Counted from the first letter of the stretch, positions 26,271 to 34,619 are shown. The stretch is DNA of 64,000 bases from Actinomadura flavalba DSM 45200 (GCF_000374305.1 NZ_KB894094.1:124001-188000), one strand, 5' to 3'. Numbers and translations are program-made. The notes: generated by a model from the sequence alone, not told the origin.

Positions 26271-27064
26271 GCGACGGCCTTGCGGCGGGCCGCCGGGACG
26301 ACCAAGGGCGTTCCCGTCTCGGGGTCGTCGATGACGCGGCACGGCATGCCGAACACGCTCTCGACCAGTTCGGCCGTCACGACGTCCCCCGGGGCTCCCT
26401 CGGCGACGAGGCGGCCGTCGTGCAGGGCGACCAGGTGGGTCGCGTAGCGGGCGGCGTGGTTGAGGTCGTGCAGGACGGCGACGACCGTGCGGCCCTGCTC
26501 GTGCAGGTCGGCGCACAGGTCGAGGACCTCGATCTGGTGGGCGATGTCGAGGAACGTCGTGGGCTCGTCCAGGAGCAGGATCGGGGTCTGCTGGGCCAGC
26601 GCCATCGCGATCCACACCCGCTGGCGCTGGCCGCCGGACAGCTCGTCCACGTAGCGGTCGGCGAGGGCGCCGACGCCGGTGGCGTCCATCGACTCGGCGA
26701 CGACGCGCTCGTCCTCGCGCGACCACTGCCGCAGCAGGCCCTGGTGCGGGTAGCGGCCCCGGGCGACCAGGTCGGTGACCGTGATGCCGTCCGGCGCGAT
26801 CGACGACTGCGGCAGCAGGCCGAGGGTGCGGGCGAGCCTCTTGGCGGGCCAGGCGGAGATGCGCTCGCCGTCGAGCAGGACGGCGCCGTCCTTCGGGGTG
26901 AGGACGCGGGACAGAGCGCGCAGCAGCGTCGACTTGCCGCACGCGTTCGGGCCGACGATCACGGTGAAGGAGCCGTCCGGGATCGCGACCGTCAGGTTCT
27001 GCGCGATGGTCCGCTTGTCGTAGGCGAGGGTCAGCTTCTCGCCGGAGAGCCGTGCGTCGGTCAT
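26267..27064 (-). CDS. Iron-siderophore ABC transporter ATP-binding protein (FepC/FecE type)
   Basis: A 265-residue ABC ATPase: Walker A GPNACGKST, Q-loop LLPQSS, signature LSGGQRQRVWIAMAL, Walker B ILLLDEPTTFLD, H-loop LHDLNHA. The ITVTDLVARGRYPHQ segment and Asn-Ala-Cys in Walker A are typical of siderophore/vitamin B12-type importers. It powers the FecCD permease pair encoded immediately upstream; its ATG is one base from the preceding stop, so the three are one translationally coupled operon under the IdeR box at 29186. Confidence 0.94.
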   Translation of the reverse strand: MTDARLSGEKLTLAYDKRTIAQNLTVAIPDGSFTVIVGPNACGKSTLLRALSRVLTPKDGAVLLDGERISAWPAKRLARTLGLLPQSSIAPDGITVTDLVARGRYPHQGLLRQWSREDERVVAESMDATGVGALADRYVDELSGGQRQRVWIAMALAQQTPILLLDEPTTFLDIAHQIEVLDLCADLHEQGRTVVAVLHDLNHAARYATHLVALHDGRLVAEGAPGDVVTAELVESVFGMPCRVIDDPETGTPLVVPAARRKAVA

Positions 27065-27065
27065 G

Positions 27066-28094
27066 TCAGATCCGTCCAGACTTGCGTTCGGTGACGAGCA
27101 GCCACACCAGATAGCCGCCGCCGATGAGCCCGGTCACGACGCCGACCGGGAGCTGGGTTCCGGCGAAGGCGCGCTGGCCGATCAGGTCGGCGGCCATCAG
27201 CAGCGCCGCGCCCATGAGCATCGACGGCACCAGGTTCGGGCCGGGCGCGCGGGTGAGGCGGCGGGCGAGCTGCGGGGCGACGAGCGCGACGAAGTTCACC
27301 GGCCCCGCCGCCGCGGCGGCCAGCGCGATCGCCAGCACGGCCGCCACCAGCACGCCCATCCGGACGCGCTCCACCCCGATGCCGAGGCCCTGCGCGGCGT
27401 CGTCGCCCATCTCCAGCATCCGCATCGGCCGCGCGGCGGCCAGCACCAGGAACGGGACGATGAGCGCGAGCGCGATGAGCAGCGGGACGACGTCGGACCA
27501 GCCGCGCCCGTTCAGGCTGCCCGCCAGCCACAGGAACGCCCGCGCCGCGTCGATGATCTGCGCCTGGGTGAGCAGGTAGCCGTTGACGCCGGTGAGGATG
27601 GCGGCGATGCCGATGCCGATGAGGATGAGCCGCTGGCCGTGCAGGCCGTGCCGTCCCGTCAGGGCCATGATGACCAGCCCGGTGACGATGCCGCCGCCGA
27701 TCGCGCCGAACGCGACCGCCGCTCCCCCGCCGCCGAACACCACGATCGTCACCAGCACGCCCGACGACGCGCCCTGCGTGAACCCGAGGATGTCGGGGCT
27801 GCCGAGCGGGTTGCGGACCAGCGACTGGAACACCGCGCCGCCGAGCCCGAGCGCGGCGCCGACGGCCAGGCCGGTGACGACGCGCGGCAGCCGCAGCTCC
27901 TTGACGATGAACGCGTCGGACGGGGCGCCGCCGCCGAGCAGGATCTCCACGACCTGCGCCGGGGTGAGCGGGAAGTCGCCGCTGCCGATCGCCACCACGG
28001 CCAGCGCCGCCGCGACGGCCAGGCACGCGGCGCCGACCGTCAGCGCGCGCGGCCGGAACCTGACCGAGAGGTCCCCGGCCCGCAGCACGCTCAT
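27066..28094 (-). CDS. FecCD-family iron-siderophore permease 2
   Basis: A 342-residue permease of the BtuC/FecD family with about ten helices: LPRVVTGLAVGAALGLGGAVFQSLVRNPLGSPDILGFTQGA-type N-terminal signature and MLEMGDDAAQGLGI, the cytoplasmic coupling loop that docks on the ATPase. ATG at 28094 overlaps the stop of the first permease gene (ATGA). It forms the membrane channel as a heterodimer with the upstream permease. Confidence 0.93.
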   Translation of the reverse strand: MSVLRAGDLSVRFRPRALTVGAACLAVAAALAVVAIGSGDFPLTPAQVVEILLGGGAPSDAFIVKELRLPRVVTGLAVGAALGLGGAVFQSLVRNPLGSPDILGFTQGASSGVLVTIVVFGGGGAAVAFGAIGGGIVTGLVIMALTGRHGLHGQRLILIGIGIAAILTGVNGYLLTQAQIIDAARAFLWLAGSLNGRGWSDVVPLLIALALIVPFLVLAAARPMRMLEMGDDAAQGLGIGVERVRMGVLVAAVLAIALAAAAAGPVNFVALVAPQLARRLTRAPGPNLVPSMLMGAALLMAADLIGQRAFAGTQLPVGVVTGLIGGGYLVWLLVTERKSGRI

Positions 28095-29131
28095 GACCGC
28101 TCCATCCGTCGCCGCCGCACGAAGTAGAGGAAGAACGGGCCGCCAAGCACGACCGTCACGATGCCGACCTGGAGTTCGGACGGGCGCGCGACGACGCGTC
28201 CGGTGATGTCGGCGACCAGCAGGATCACCGGCGCGAGCACCGCGCAGTACGGCAGCAGCCAGCGCAGGTCGGGGCCGGTGAGGACGCGGACGAGGTGCGG
28301 CACCATCAGGCCGACGAACACGATCGGGCCGCACGCCGCCGTCGCCGCCCCGCACAGCAGGGTGATCGCGGCGATCGCGACGACCCGCGTCCGCCTGGGG
28401 TTCGCGCCGAGGCCGCGGGCGGCGTCGTCGCCCATCGCCATCGCGTTGAGCGGCCGGGCGACGCCCAGCGCCAGCAGCAGGCCGAGACCGACGAACGGCG
28501 CGACGCGGGCCACGATCGCGGGGTCTCCGGCGGCGAGGGAGCCGACCGTCCAGAACCGCATCCGGTCCAGCGCGGCGGTGTCGAGCAGCATGACGGCGTT
28601 GACGTAGGAGAACAGCGCCGCGCTCAGCGCCGACCCGGCCAGCGCCAGCCGCGCCGGGGTGGCGCCGCGTCCGCCGCCGATCGCGTAGAGCAGGACGGCG
28701 ACGATCCCGGCGCCCGCGAACGAGAACCACACGAACCCGAGGAACGAGGTGACGCCGAGCACGGAGATCGCGGTGACGACGGCCGCCGACGCGCCCGCGT
28801 TGATGCCGAGCAGGCCGGGGTCGGCGATGGGGTTGCGGGTGAGCGCCTGCATGACGGCGCCGCCGAGCCCCAGGCAGATCCCGGCGAGGACGCCGAGCGC
28901 CGTGCGCGGCAGCCGCATGTCGTGCACGAGCGTGTACGCGGGCGACGCCGGATCGGTCAGCCCGCCCCAGACGTCCCCGATCGGCAGCGGCCGCGCCCCG
29001 ACGGCGAGACTCGCCACCGAAACGACGCCCAGCGCGAGCAGCGCCGCGACGAGCCCCGCCACCCGCGCGGACCGCCGCGCCCCGACGGCGCGCGCCGTGG
29101 GGGGCGAAGGCGTTTCGACCAGCGTGCTCAC
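28091..29131 (-). CDS. FecCD-family iron-siderophore permease 1
   Basis: A 346-residue BtuC/FecC-family permease, first gene of the leftward uptake operon. LPRTALGVLAGICLGLGGAVMQALTRN, the Pro-Gly-Leu-Leu-Gly-Ile-Asn segment and MAMGDDAARGLG coupling loop are all present. The start at 29131 has AGATCGTGTGAG context; the leader contains the IdeR box at 29186-29204, so expression should rise when iron is scarce. Confidence 0.93.
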   Translation of the reverse strand: MSTLVETPSPPTARAVGARRSARVAGLVAALLALGVVSVASLAVGARPLPIGDVWGGLTDPASPAYTLVHDMRLPRTALGVLAGICLGLGGAVMQALTRNPIADPGLLGINAGASAAVVTAISVLGVTSFLGFVWFSFAGAGIVAVLLYAIGGGRGATPARLALAGSALSAALFSYVNAVMLLDTAALDRMRFWTVGSLAAGDPAIVARVAPFVGLGLLLALGVARPLNAMAMGDDAARGLGANPRRTRVVAIAAITLLCGAATAACGPIVFVGLMVPHLVRVLTGPDLRWLLPYCAVLAPVILLVADITGRVVARPSELQVGIVTVVLGGPFFLYFVRRRRMERS

Positions 29132-29185
29132 ACGATCTCCGGACCGGACACCGGCCGGAACGTCCCTCCCGACCAGACGACAAAC

Positions 29186-29204
29186 AGAGGTTAGGTTAAC
29201 CTAA
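29186..29204. promoter_or_regulatory. IdeR/DmdR iron box for the permease operon
   Basis: AGAGGTTAGGTTAACCTAA matches the DtxR/IdeR consensus TTAGGTTAGGCTAACCTAA at 16 of 19 positions and overlaps the perfect palindrome GTTAGGTTAACCTAAC at 29190-29205. It lies 54 bp before the first permease start. Iron-loaded IdeR (DmdR) binding here would repress uptake. Confidence 0.88.
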
Positions 29205-29273
29205 CTCGCCACCTTCGACGCCGCGACGCCGGGCGTCCGGGCGGGGTCGTGGGGGCGGGGGCTGCGCTGTGGA

Positions 29274-29292
29274 TAAGGCTAGGCTAACCTAA
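29274..29292. promoter_or_regulatory. IdeR/DmdR iron box for the binding-protein operon
   Basis: TAAGGCTAGGCTAACCTAA matches the 19-bp DtxR/IdeR consensus at 17 positions. It is 58 bp before the substrate-binding-protein ATG, placing it over the rightward promoter. Confidence 0.9.
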
Positions 29293-29350
29293 ATTGTGAT
29301 GGCGTCCCGCTTCGGGGCCATCGTACGAAACCCCCGAAACGGAACGTGCC

Positions 29351-30367
29351 ATGCGCTTGAATCATCTGTCCCGACGACGTCTGCTGTCCGCGAGCGGCGC
29401 GCTGCTGCTCGGTGCGTCGCTGCTCACCGCGTGCGGTGGCGAGGACGGCGCCGGGACCGGGAACGACTCCGGCGCCTGGACGTTCACCGACGACCGCGGC
29501 ACGAAGGTCGAGCTGAAGCAGCGGCCGCAGCGGATCGTCGCCTATGTCGGCGCCGCCGCCGCGCTGCACGACTTCGGCGTGCGGGAGCAGATCGTCGGCG
29601 TGTACGGGCCCGCGAAGCTCAAGGACGGCTCGCCCGACCCGCAGATCGGGAACGTCGACCCGAACAAGGTCACGATCATCGGCAACGCCTACGGCGAGTT
29701 CAACATCGAGAAGTACGCGTCGCTGCGCCCCGAACTGCTGATCGACAACAGCTACACTCCGCCGGACCTCTTTTATGTCCCCGCGGACAGCAAGGACAAG
29801 ATCTTCAAGCTGGCGCCGAGCATCGGCATCGCCGCCGGGGCCGTCCCGCTGAACAAGCCGATCGAGCGGTACGCGGAGCTGGCCAAGGCGCTCGGGGCGG
29901 ACACCGAGTCGGCCGAGGTGAAGGCCGCCAAGGCGCGGTTCGACAAGGCCACCGAGGACCTGAAGGCCGCCGCCAAGGAGAACCCGGGCATCAAGGTGCT
30001 GGCGTCGGCGGCGACCGCCGACCTGTTCTACGCCTCCAACCCGGCCAAGAACACCGACCTCATCTTCTTCAAGTCCCTCGGCGTCGACCTGATCACGCCG
30101 GACAAGGTCGACGAGCAGGGCTACTTCGAGAACCTGTCCTGGGAGAACGCCGGCAAGTACAAGGCCGACATCGTCTTCCTGGACGCCCGGACGCAGTCGC
30201 TCCAGCCCAAGGACCTCGGCGGCAAGCCGTCCTGGAAGGACCTGCCCGCCGTGAAGGCCGGCCAGGTCGTCCCGTGGCACGCCGAGCCGCGCTTCTCCTA
30301 CGCGGGCAGCGCCCCGCTGCTGGAGGACCTCGCCAAGGCCATCCGGTCCGCCAAGAAGGTCTCCTAG
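29351..30367 (+). CDS. Iron-siderophore ABC transporter substrate-binding lipoprotein
   Basis: A 338-residue periplasmic-binding-protein-like lipoprotein. The signal has a twin-arginine-type motif (SRRRLL) and a lipobox Leu-Leu-Thr-Ala-Cys28, followed by a Gly/Asp linker. The FepB/FhuD-type domain begins WTFTDDRGTKVELKQRPQRIVAY and contains LRPELLIDNSY. It captures ferric siderophore outside the membrane and delivers it to the FecCD permease encoded divergently. An iron box lies directly upstream and a reductase gene follows after 10 bp. Confidence 0.93.
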   Translation: MRLNHLSRRRLLSASGALLLGASLLTACGGEDGAGTGNDSGAWTFTDDRGTKVELKQRPQRIVAYVGAAAALHDFGVREQIVGVYGPAKLKDGSPDPQIGNVDPNKVTIIGNAYGEFNIEKYASLRPELLIDNSYTPPDLFYVPADSKDKIFKLAPSIGIAAGAVPLNKPIERYAELAKALGADTESAEVKAAKARFDKATEDLKAAAKENPGIKVLASAATADLFYASNPAKNTDLIFFKSLGVDLITPDKVDEQGYFENLSWENAGKYKADIVFLDARTQSLQPKDLGGKPSWKDLPAVKAGQVVPWHAEPRFSYAGSAPLLEDLAKAIRSAKKVS

Positions 30368-30377
30368 GAGCCCCCGC

Positions 30378-31199
30378 ATGACGGAGTACGTGTTCCTCGA
30401 CCTGCGCGTGACGCGGGTGGCGCGGCTGTCGCCGACGATGCTGCGCGTCACGCTCGGCGGCGACCGGGTGGACGACTTCGCCTCGGGCGGGCGGGATCAG
30501 CGGTTCAAGCTGTTCTTGCCGCATCCGGGGCAGGACGCCCCGGTCGTCCCGGTCGACGCGGGTGAGGACTGGTTCGGTGCGTGGCGGGCGCTTTCCCCCG
30601 CGAACCGGGCCGTCATGCGGACGTACACGGCCCGCGACCAGCGCCCCGGCGAGCTGGACGTCGACTTCGCGCTGCACGGCGAGTCGGGTCCGGCGTCGCG
30701 GTGGGCGCTGGCCGCGCAGGCCGGTGACCCGGTGACCGTGCTCGCGCCGACGTCCCGCGACAACTCGGCGATCGACTTCCGTCCGCCGCCGGAGACGAAG
30801 CGCGTGCTGCTCGCGGGCGACGAGACGGCGCTTCCGGCGATCGGCGGCATCCTGGCGGCCCTGCCCGCCGGGACCGCCGCCGACGTGTGGATCGAGGTCC
30901 CCCGCGCGGACGACCGGCAGGACCTCGCGTCCGCCGCCGACGTGACGCTCACGTGGGCGGTGCGCGGCGAGGGCGCCACGCTGGCCGAGTCGGTGCGCGC
31001 GGCGGACGTGACCGTCCCCGGCTACGCGTGGATCGCGGGCGAGTCCGGCGCGGTGAAGGCGCTGCGCCGCCACCTCGTCCAGACGCTCGGCGTGGACCGC
31101 CGCGCGGTGAAGTTCACCGGCTACTGGCGGCGCGGGGCGTCCGAGGAGGACCTGCTGGCCGAGGTCGTCGCGGGCGGCACGCCGCACCTGGAGGAGTAG
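30378..31199 (+). CDS. Siderophore-interacting protein (FAD-dependent ferric reductase)
   Basis: A 273-residue SIP/ViuB-family flavoprotein: N-terminal FAD-binding barrel with RTYTARDQRPGELDVDFALHG (the Arg-x-Tyr-Thr flavin motif), linker APTSRDN, and the C-terminal NAD(P)H-binding part LLAGDETALPAIGGILAALP ending in FTGYWRRG. It reduces iron released from imported siderophores in the cytoplasm. The binding-protein gene ends 10 bp upstream, so it is under the same IdeR control. Its stop abuts the stop of the convergent gene at 31200 with no gap. Confidence 0.92.
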   Translation: MTEYVFLDLRVTRVARLSPTMLRVTLGGDRVDDFASGGRDQRFKLFLPHPGQDAPVVPVDAGEDWFGAWRALSPANRAVMRTYTARDQRPGELDVDFALHGESGPASRWALAAQAGDPVTVLAPTSRDNSAIDFRPPPETKRVLLAGDETALPAIGGILAALPAGTAADVWIEVPRADDRQDLASAADVTLTWAVRGEGATLAESVRAADVTVPGYAWIAGESGAVKALRRHLVQTLGVDRRAVKFTGYWRRGASEEDLLAEVVAGGTPHLEE

Positions 31200-31727
31200 T
31201 CATCCGGCGTCGATCGGCGCCGATGAGGGCAGCCCGAACGCCGTGCGGGCGCGGGCGTCCAGGGCCGGGTGGCCGGGGTCGCGCAGCGCCGCGTCCGCCC
31301 CGGCCCCGGTGAACATCGCGCGGACGGACGCGGCGTGGCCCGCGCCGTCCTCGGCCTCCTCGACGCGCACGACCTCGCCGTCCCGGACGTGGGCGACCAG
31401 CGGCGTCGCGACGCCCGTGCCGCGCGCCAGCCCGGCACCGCGCGGCGCGAACTCCTCGCAGTGCGCGTGCACCCCGGCGCGGGTGAACCCGGCCCGCTCC
31501 CGCGCCTCGATGAGCCGCACCGAGCACAGCACGCGGGCCCCGGGCGTCTCCTCCAGCACCCCGCCGACGATCCCGCGTTCCTCCAGATGCGCCCGCACCA
31601 CGGGCGTCACCCGCTCCCGCACGTCCGCCGCGACCTCCGGCCCGCCCTGCGGCCACAGCCACGCCGCCCCACCGGCGACGCCCGCCGCAACGGCGATTCC
31701 CCCCGCGACCAGCACATTCCTACGCAC
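31200..31727 (-). CDS. Exported/anchored protein of unknown function, paralog A
   Basis: A 175-residue protein with an N-terminal hydrophobic signal or anchor (RRNVLVAGGIAVAAGVAGGAAWLW). The rest shares with its neighbour at 31767-32276 a helix of type VRERVTPVVRAHLEE, Cys68 in LCSVRLIEARERA, Cys90 in GVHAHCEEF (22 residues apart in both proteins) and a C-terminal RARTAFGLPSSAP. I do not recognise the family. The two conserved cysteines could form a disulfide. Expression appears to follow the upstream paralog (39 bp gap). Confidence 0.75.
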   Translation of the reverse strand: MRRNVLVAGGIAVAAGVAGGAAWLWPQGGPEVAADVRERVTPVVRAHLEERGIVGGVLEETPGARVLCSVRLIEARERAGFTRAGVHAHCEEFAPRGAGLARGTGVATPLVAHVRDGEVVRVEEAEDGAGHAASVRAMFTGAGADAALRDPGHPALDARARTAFGLPSSAPIDAG

Positions 31728-31766
31728 CCGCGTACTTTAACCCGTTCAAGATCGTTTCGTGGGCCG

Positions 31767-32276
31767 TCAGGACGGGGCGACGGGAGCGCCGGGAGGGAGA
31801 CCGAAGACGGTACGGGCGCGGTCGTGGAGCGTGGGGCTCGGGGCGGGCGGGGCGGCGTGCGGATCGGCGGACGCCGGGCCGGTCAGCAGCGTGTCGACGG
31901 CGGGCGGCAGGGGCTTCGCGACGCCCGCGACGCGCCAGGCGCCGCCCGTGGAGCGGAGGGAGACGCGCAGGGCGCCGTCGTGCACGGCGACGACCTGGAG
32001 CGTGCCGTCCGCCGCGCGCAACCGTTCGCAGTGCGCGTGGACGGCCGCGATCAGCGTCTTCGCGCGGCGGCGCGCGTCGAGGAGGTGCACGGCGCAGAAC
32101 GTCCGCTCCCCCGGCGTCGCGTTCGCCTCCAGGTGCCGTTCGACCAGCGGCACGATCCGCGCGCGTACGGCGGGCTCGACCTCCGCGGGCCGCTCCCGCC
32201 ACACGGGGACGGCCCCGCCCAGCGCGACCGTGGCGGCGACGGCCCCCGCGATGCCGACACGCCGACGTGTGATCAC
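31767..32276 (-). CDS. Exported/anchored protein of unknown function, paralog B
   Basis: A 169-residue protein paralogous to the gene that follows: TRRRVGIAGAVAATVALGGAVPVW signal/anchor, VRARIVPLVERHLEAN, Cys61 in FCAVHLLDARRRA, Cys83 in AVHAHCERL, a domain with GTLQVVAVHDGALRVSLRSTGG, and a terminal RARTVFGLPPGAP. Started at GTG 32276 (AGGTGAC upstream). Same orientation and order suggest tandem duplication with strong divergence. Function unknown; export and paired cysteines are the only solid hints. Confidence 0.75.
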   Translation of the reverse strand: MITRRRVGIAGAVAATVALGGAVPVWRERPAEVEPAVRARIVPLVERHLEANATPGERTFCAVHLLDARRRAKTLIAAVHAHCERLRAADGTLQVVAVHDGALRVSLRSTGGAWRVAGVAKPLPPAVDTLLTGPASADPHAAPPAPSPTLHDRARTVFGLPPGAPVAPS

Positions 32277-32285
32277 GTCACCTAT

Positions 32286-32298
32286 TGTAGTTGCTACA
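32286..32298. promoter_or_regulatory. Small inverted repeat upstream of paralog B
   Basis: TGTAG-TTG-CTACA lies 10 bp before the GTG start of paralog B in a locally AT-rich 30-bp segment, the only such segment nearby. It could be an operator over the promoter of the paralog pair. Weak evidence. Confidence 0.35.
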
Positions 32299-32321
32299 TA
32301 ACTCTATGTATCGATCGGGTG

Positions 32322-33287
32322 TCAGGCCCCCTGCGTCTTGTCCACGACGTTGACCAGGTCGCGGCCCGCGACGAACCGAGCCGCGTTCTCCCGCAGGACG
32401 GCGTACCGGCGTTCCGCCGCGTGCGGCCCGACGCCCGCGACGTGCGGGGTGATCAGCACGTCGTGCCGCGCCCACAGCGGGTCTCCGGCGGGCAGGGGCT
32501 CCTCGGCGAACACGTCGAGCGCGGCGCCGCGCAGCGGCCCGTCGTCGAGCGCGGCGGTCAGCGCGCCGAGGTCGACGACGGGACCGCGCCCGACGTTGAC
32601 GAAGAACGCCCCCGGCTTGCACCGCGCGAACCGCGCGGCGTCGAACATCCCCTCGGTCCGCGGCGTGTGCGGCACGGTGACGACGACGAGATCGGCCCCG
32701 GGCAGCAGCGCGTCCATGGCCTCGGCGTGCCACAGCTCCGCGAACCCCTCGGGCGGGCCGTCGCGCCGCGCGTCCGTCCCGACGACCTCGGCCCCGAACA
32801 CGGCGAGCTGCCGCCCGATCTCGGCCCCGAGCGCCCCCACCCCGACGACCAGCGCCCGCGCCTCCGACAGGGCGAGCACGGCTGCGTCCCCCCGCTCAGG
32901 CGCCCACCGCCCCGCGTCCTGGTCCCGCACGTACTTCGGCAGCCCCCGCGCCAGCGCAAGAACAAGCGCCATCGCGTGCGCGCTCACATGATCGGTATAG
33001 GTGTCCCGCATGTTCGTCACGACGACATCGGACTCCACCAGCCCCCGATGAAAGAACCCCGGCGCGGGCCCCGCCACCGGCGCCTGCACCCACCGCAACC
33101 GCTCCGCGACCGCGAACAACTCGGGCCCCACCTCCCCGAACGCCGCCTCGGCCCCCGCCAGCTGTTCCCGGGCTTCCTGCCGCGACCCGGGCCGCACCAC
33201 CCGCAGCCCCGCCACCTCGGCTTCCAGCCGCTCCGGCCACCCTGCCGTCTCCTCATCCTGCGGCGGCACCATCACCAACGTCACCAT
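32322..33287 (-). CDS. D-2-hydroxyacid dehydrogenase, NAD-dependent
   Basis: A 321-residue oxidoreductase of the phosphoglycerate/formate-dehydrogenase family: GVGALGAEIGRQLAVFGAEVVGTD is the NAD-binding motif, FVNVGRGPVVDLGAL carries the substrate-binding Arg, and LITPHVAGV the catalytic His. The N-terminal catalytic half is divergent (PVAGPAPGFFHRGL), as in the branch of putative glyoxylate/hydroxypyruvate-type reductases. ATG at 33287 is chosen for a GGGGGGAGGGATC leader; the open frame upstream is not coding. Substrate unknown. Confidence 0.88.
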   Translation of the reverse strand: MVTLVMVPPQDEETAGWPERLEAEVAGLRVVRPGSRQEAREQLAGAEAAFGEVGPELFAVAERLRWVQAPVAGPAPGFFHRGLVESDVVVTNMRDTYTDHVSAHAMALVLALARGLPKYVRDQDAGRWAPERGDAAVLALSEARALVVGVGALGAEIGRQLAVFGAEVVGTDARRDGPPEGFAELWHAEAMDALLPGADLVVVTVPHTPRTEGMFDAARFARCKPGAFFVNVGRGPVVDLGALTAALDDGPLRGAALDVFAEEPLPAGDPLWARHDVLITPHVAGVGPHAAERRYAVLRENAARFVAGRDLVNVVDKTQGA

Positions 33288-33388
33288 GATCCCTCCCCCC
33301 ATGACCATGTTTCCCGCCCCACCAAGCGGTAGACCTGGCCCCGTCTCACGGCGGCAACGCAGAAGCGGAACGCACCGAGTCCGCCGAC

Positions 33389-33405
33389 ATGGAAACATGT
33401 TCCAT
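33389..33405. promoter_or_regulatory. Operator-like inverted repeat before the nuclease gene
   Basis: ATGGAA-ACATG-TTCCAT, 6-bp arms, 20 bp before the nuclease GTG. A reverse copy of its GGAAACATG half (CATGTTTCC) sits at 33306-33314, next to the divergent dehydrogenase start. Together they resemble a regulator site set between divergent genes; no candidate binding protein is identified. Confidence 0.4.
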
Positions 33406-33425
33406 TCGCCGGAAAGGGGCCGACC

Positions 33426-34445
33426 GTGACGACCGTGGTGATTCAGCCGTCCACCGGAAATGCCGCCTCGCGGCGGCGATGGAGCGACACCATCGAGCAG
33501 GGGGTGCGCTTCCTCGGCGAATCCCGCGAACGTCACCTGACCGAAGCGCAAGTACGCGCGCTGCGTGCGCTCCACCCGAGTGGTCATGCCCGCTTCTGGG
33601 GCGGACGGCCGACCCAGACCTCCAACCTGGCGCGAACCAGGCCCGGCGACGTCGTCCTGTTCACCGGCCAGAAACGCGTCCACGCCGTCGGCGAGATGGG
33701 TTACCTGTTCACCAATGTCGCCTTCGCCGACACACTGTGGGAACCGGATCCGGCGAAGGGAGGCTGGGACAACGTCTACAGCCTCGCCGCCTTCACGCCG
33801 ACCGACATCCCCTACACCGAGATATGGGATCTGCCGGGCTTCAACGCCGGGGACAACTTCATGGGCCTGCGCATCCTGACCGGGGAGAAGGCGACGACGA
33901 TCCTCGAAGGACTCGCCATCACGACCACCGCGGACAGGCTGCGCGATCGTGCCGAGGAGACGCGGACCGCCACGGCCCTGACCCAAGGAACCGCGGTGGT
34001 ACCCATGGAGAGAATCCACACCACCGCGACGAGTTATCGTTCTCCCGTCGAGGAGATCGTCGTCAGCCGGACCGAGGCGCTGCTGGTCCGCGCCTACGTC
34101 GACAGCCTCGACGGCGTGGAGACGCGGCGCCTGCGGACCCCCGCCGGGCTCACCGACATCCACCTCCGAGGTCCCGACGGCACGGAGATCATCGAGGCCA
34201 AGCGCGGCGCCGACCACCGCTTCGTCCGGGAAGCGCTGGGCCAGCTGCTGGACTATGCCCCGCACAGCCCGGCCCCTGCCGACCGTCTCTCAGCCCTCCT
34301 CCCGGCCCGTCCCGCATCGGCCGATGTCGCGCTCCTGCACCGCTACGGCATCGACTGCATCTTCCGGACCCCCACCGGTGGCTTCTCCCGCCTGCCCGCA
34401 CCCGCGGCGTCGCGGGACCGCATGCGTGCGGTCTGGACGCGCTGA
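33426..34445 (+). CDS. Putative PUA/EVE-like domain plus PD-(D/E)xK nuclease
   Basis: A 339-residue protein I read as a modular nuclease. Residues ~55-165 (ARFWGGRPTQTSNL, RPGDVVLFTGQKRVHAVGEM, GGWDNVYSLAAFTPTDIPY) resemble the PUA/EVE-like base-reading domain seen at the N-terminus of actinobacterial HNH and other modification-dependent endonucleases. Residues ~210-325 fit a PD-(D/E)xK fold: Asp244 (TDIHLRGPDG), Glu257-Ala-Lys259 (EIIEAKRG), then a helix with Gln273 and Tyr277 (LGQLLDYA). A role as a type IV-like restriction enzyme is inference. No methyltransferase or McrB-like GTPase is beside it. GTG at 33426 follows GGAAAGGGG. GC is a little below its neighbours and tRNA-Asn follows. Confidence 0.65.
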   Translation: MTTVVIQPSTGNAASRRRWSDTIEQGVRFLGESRERHLTEAQVRALRALHPSGHARFWGGRPTQTSNLARTRPGDVVLFTGQKRVHAVGEMGYLFTNVAFADTLWEPDPAKGGWDNVYSLAAFTPTDIPYTEIWDLPGFNAGDNFMGLRILTGEKATTILEGLAITTTADRLRDRAEETRTATALTQGTAVVPMERIHTTATSYRSPVEEIVVSRTEALLVRAYVDSLDGVETRRLRTPAGLTDIHLRGPDGTEIIEAKRGADHRFVREALGQLLDYAPHSPAPADRLSALLPARPASADVALLHRYGIDCIFRTPTGGFSRLPAPAASRDRMRAVWTR

Positions 34446-34619
34446 CAGGGTCGAATCAAGGAGGTGTCGGCATCGGCTGAACTCGGTCGGACCTGTCGCG
34501 CTCCCTCGGGCCGGGAACTCGTCAGCTGGCCGGGCGCGCTCAACGGTGCGCGAAAGGGTTCGTGGATGCGCTAATCTAAACGTGCTGCCGGGGACGGAAG
34601 ACCTCGGTGCGGAGCACGG

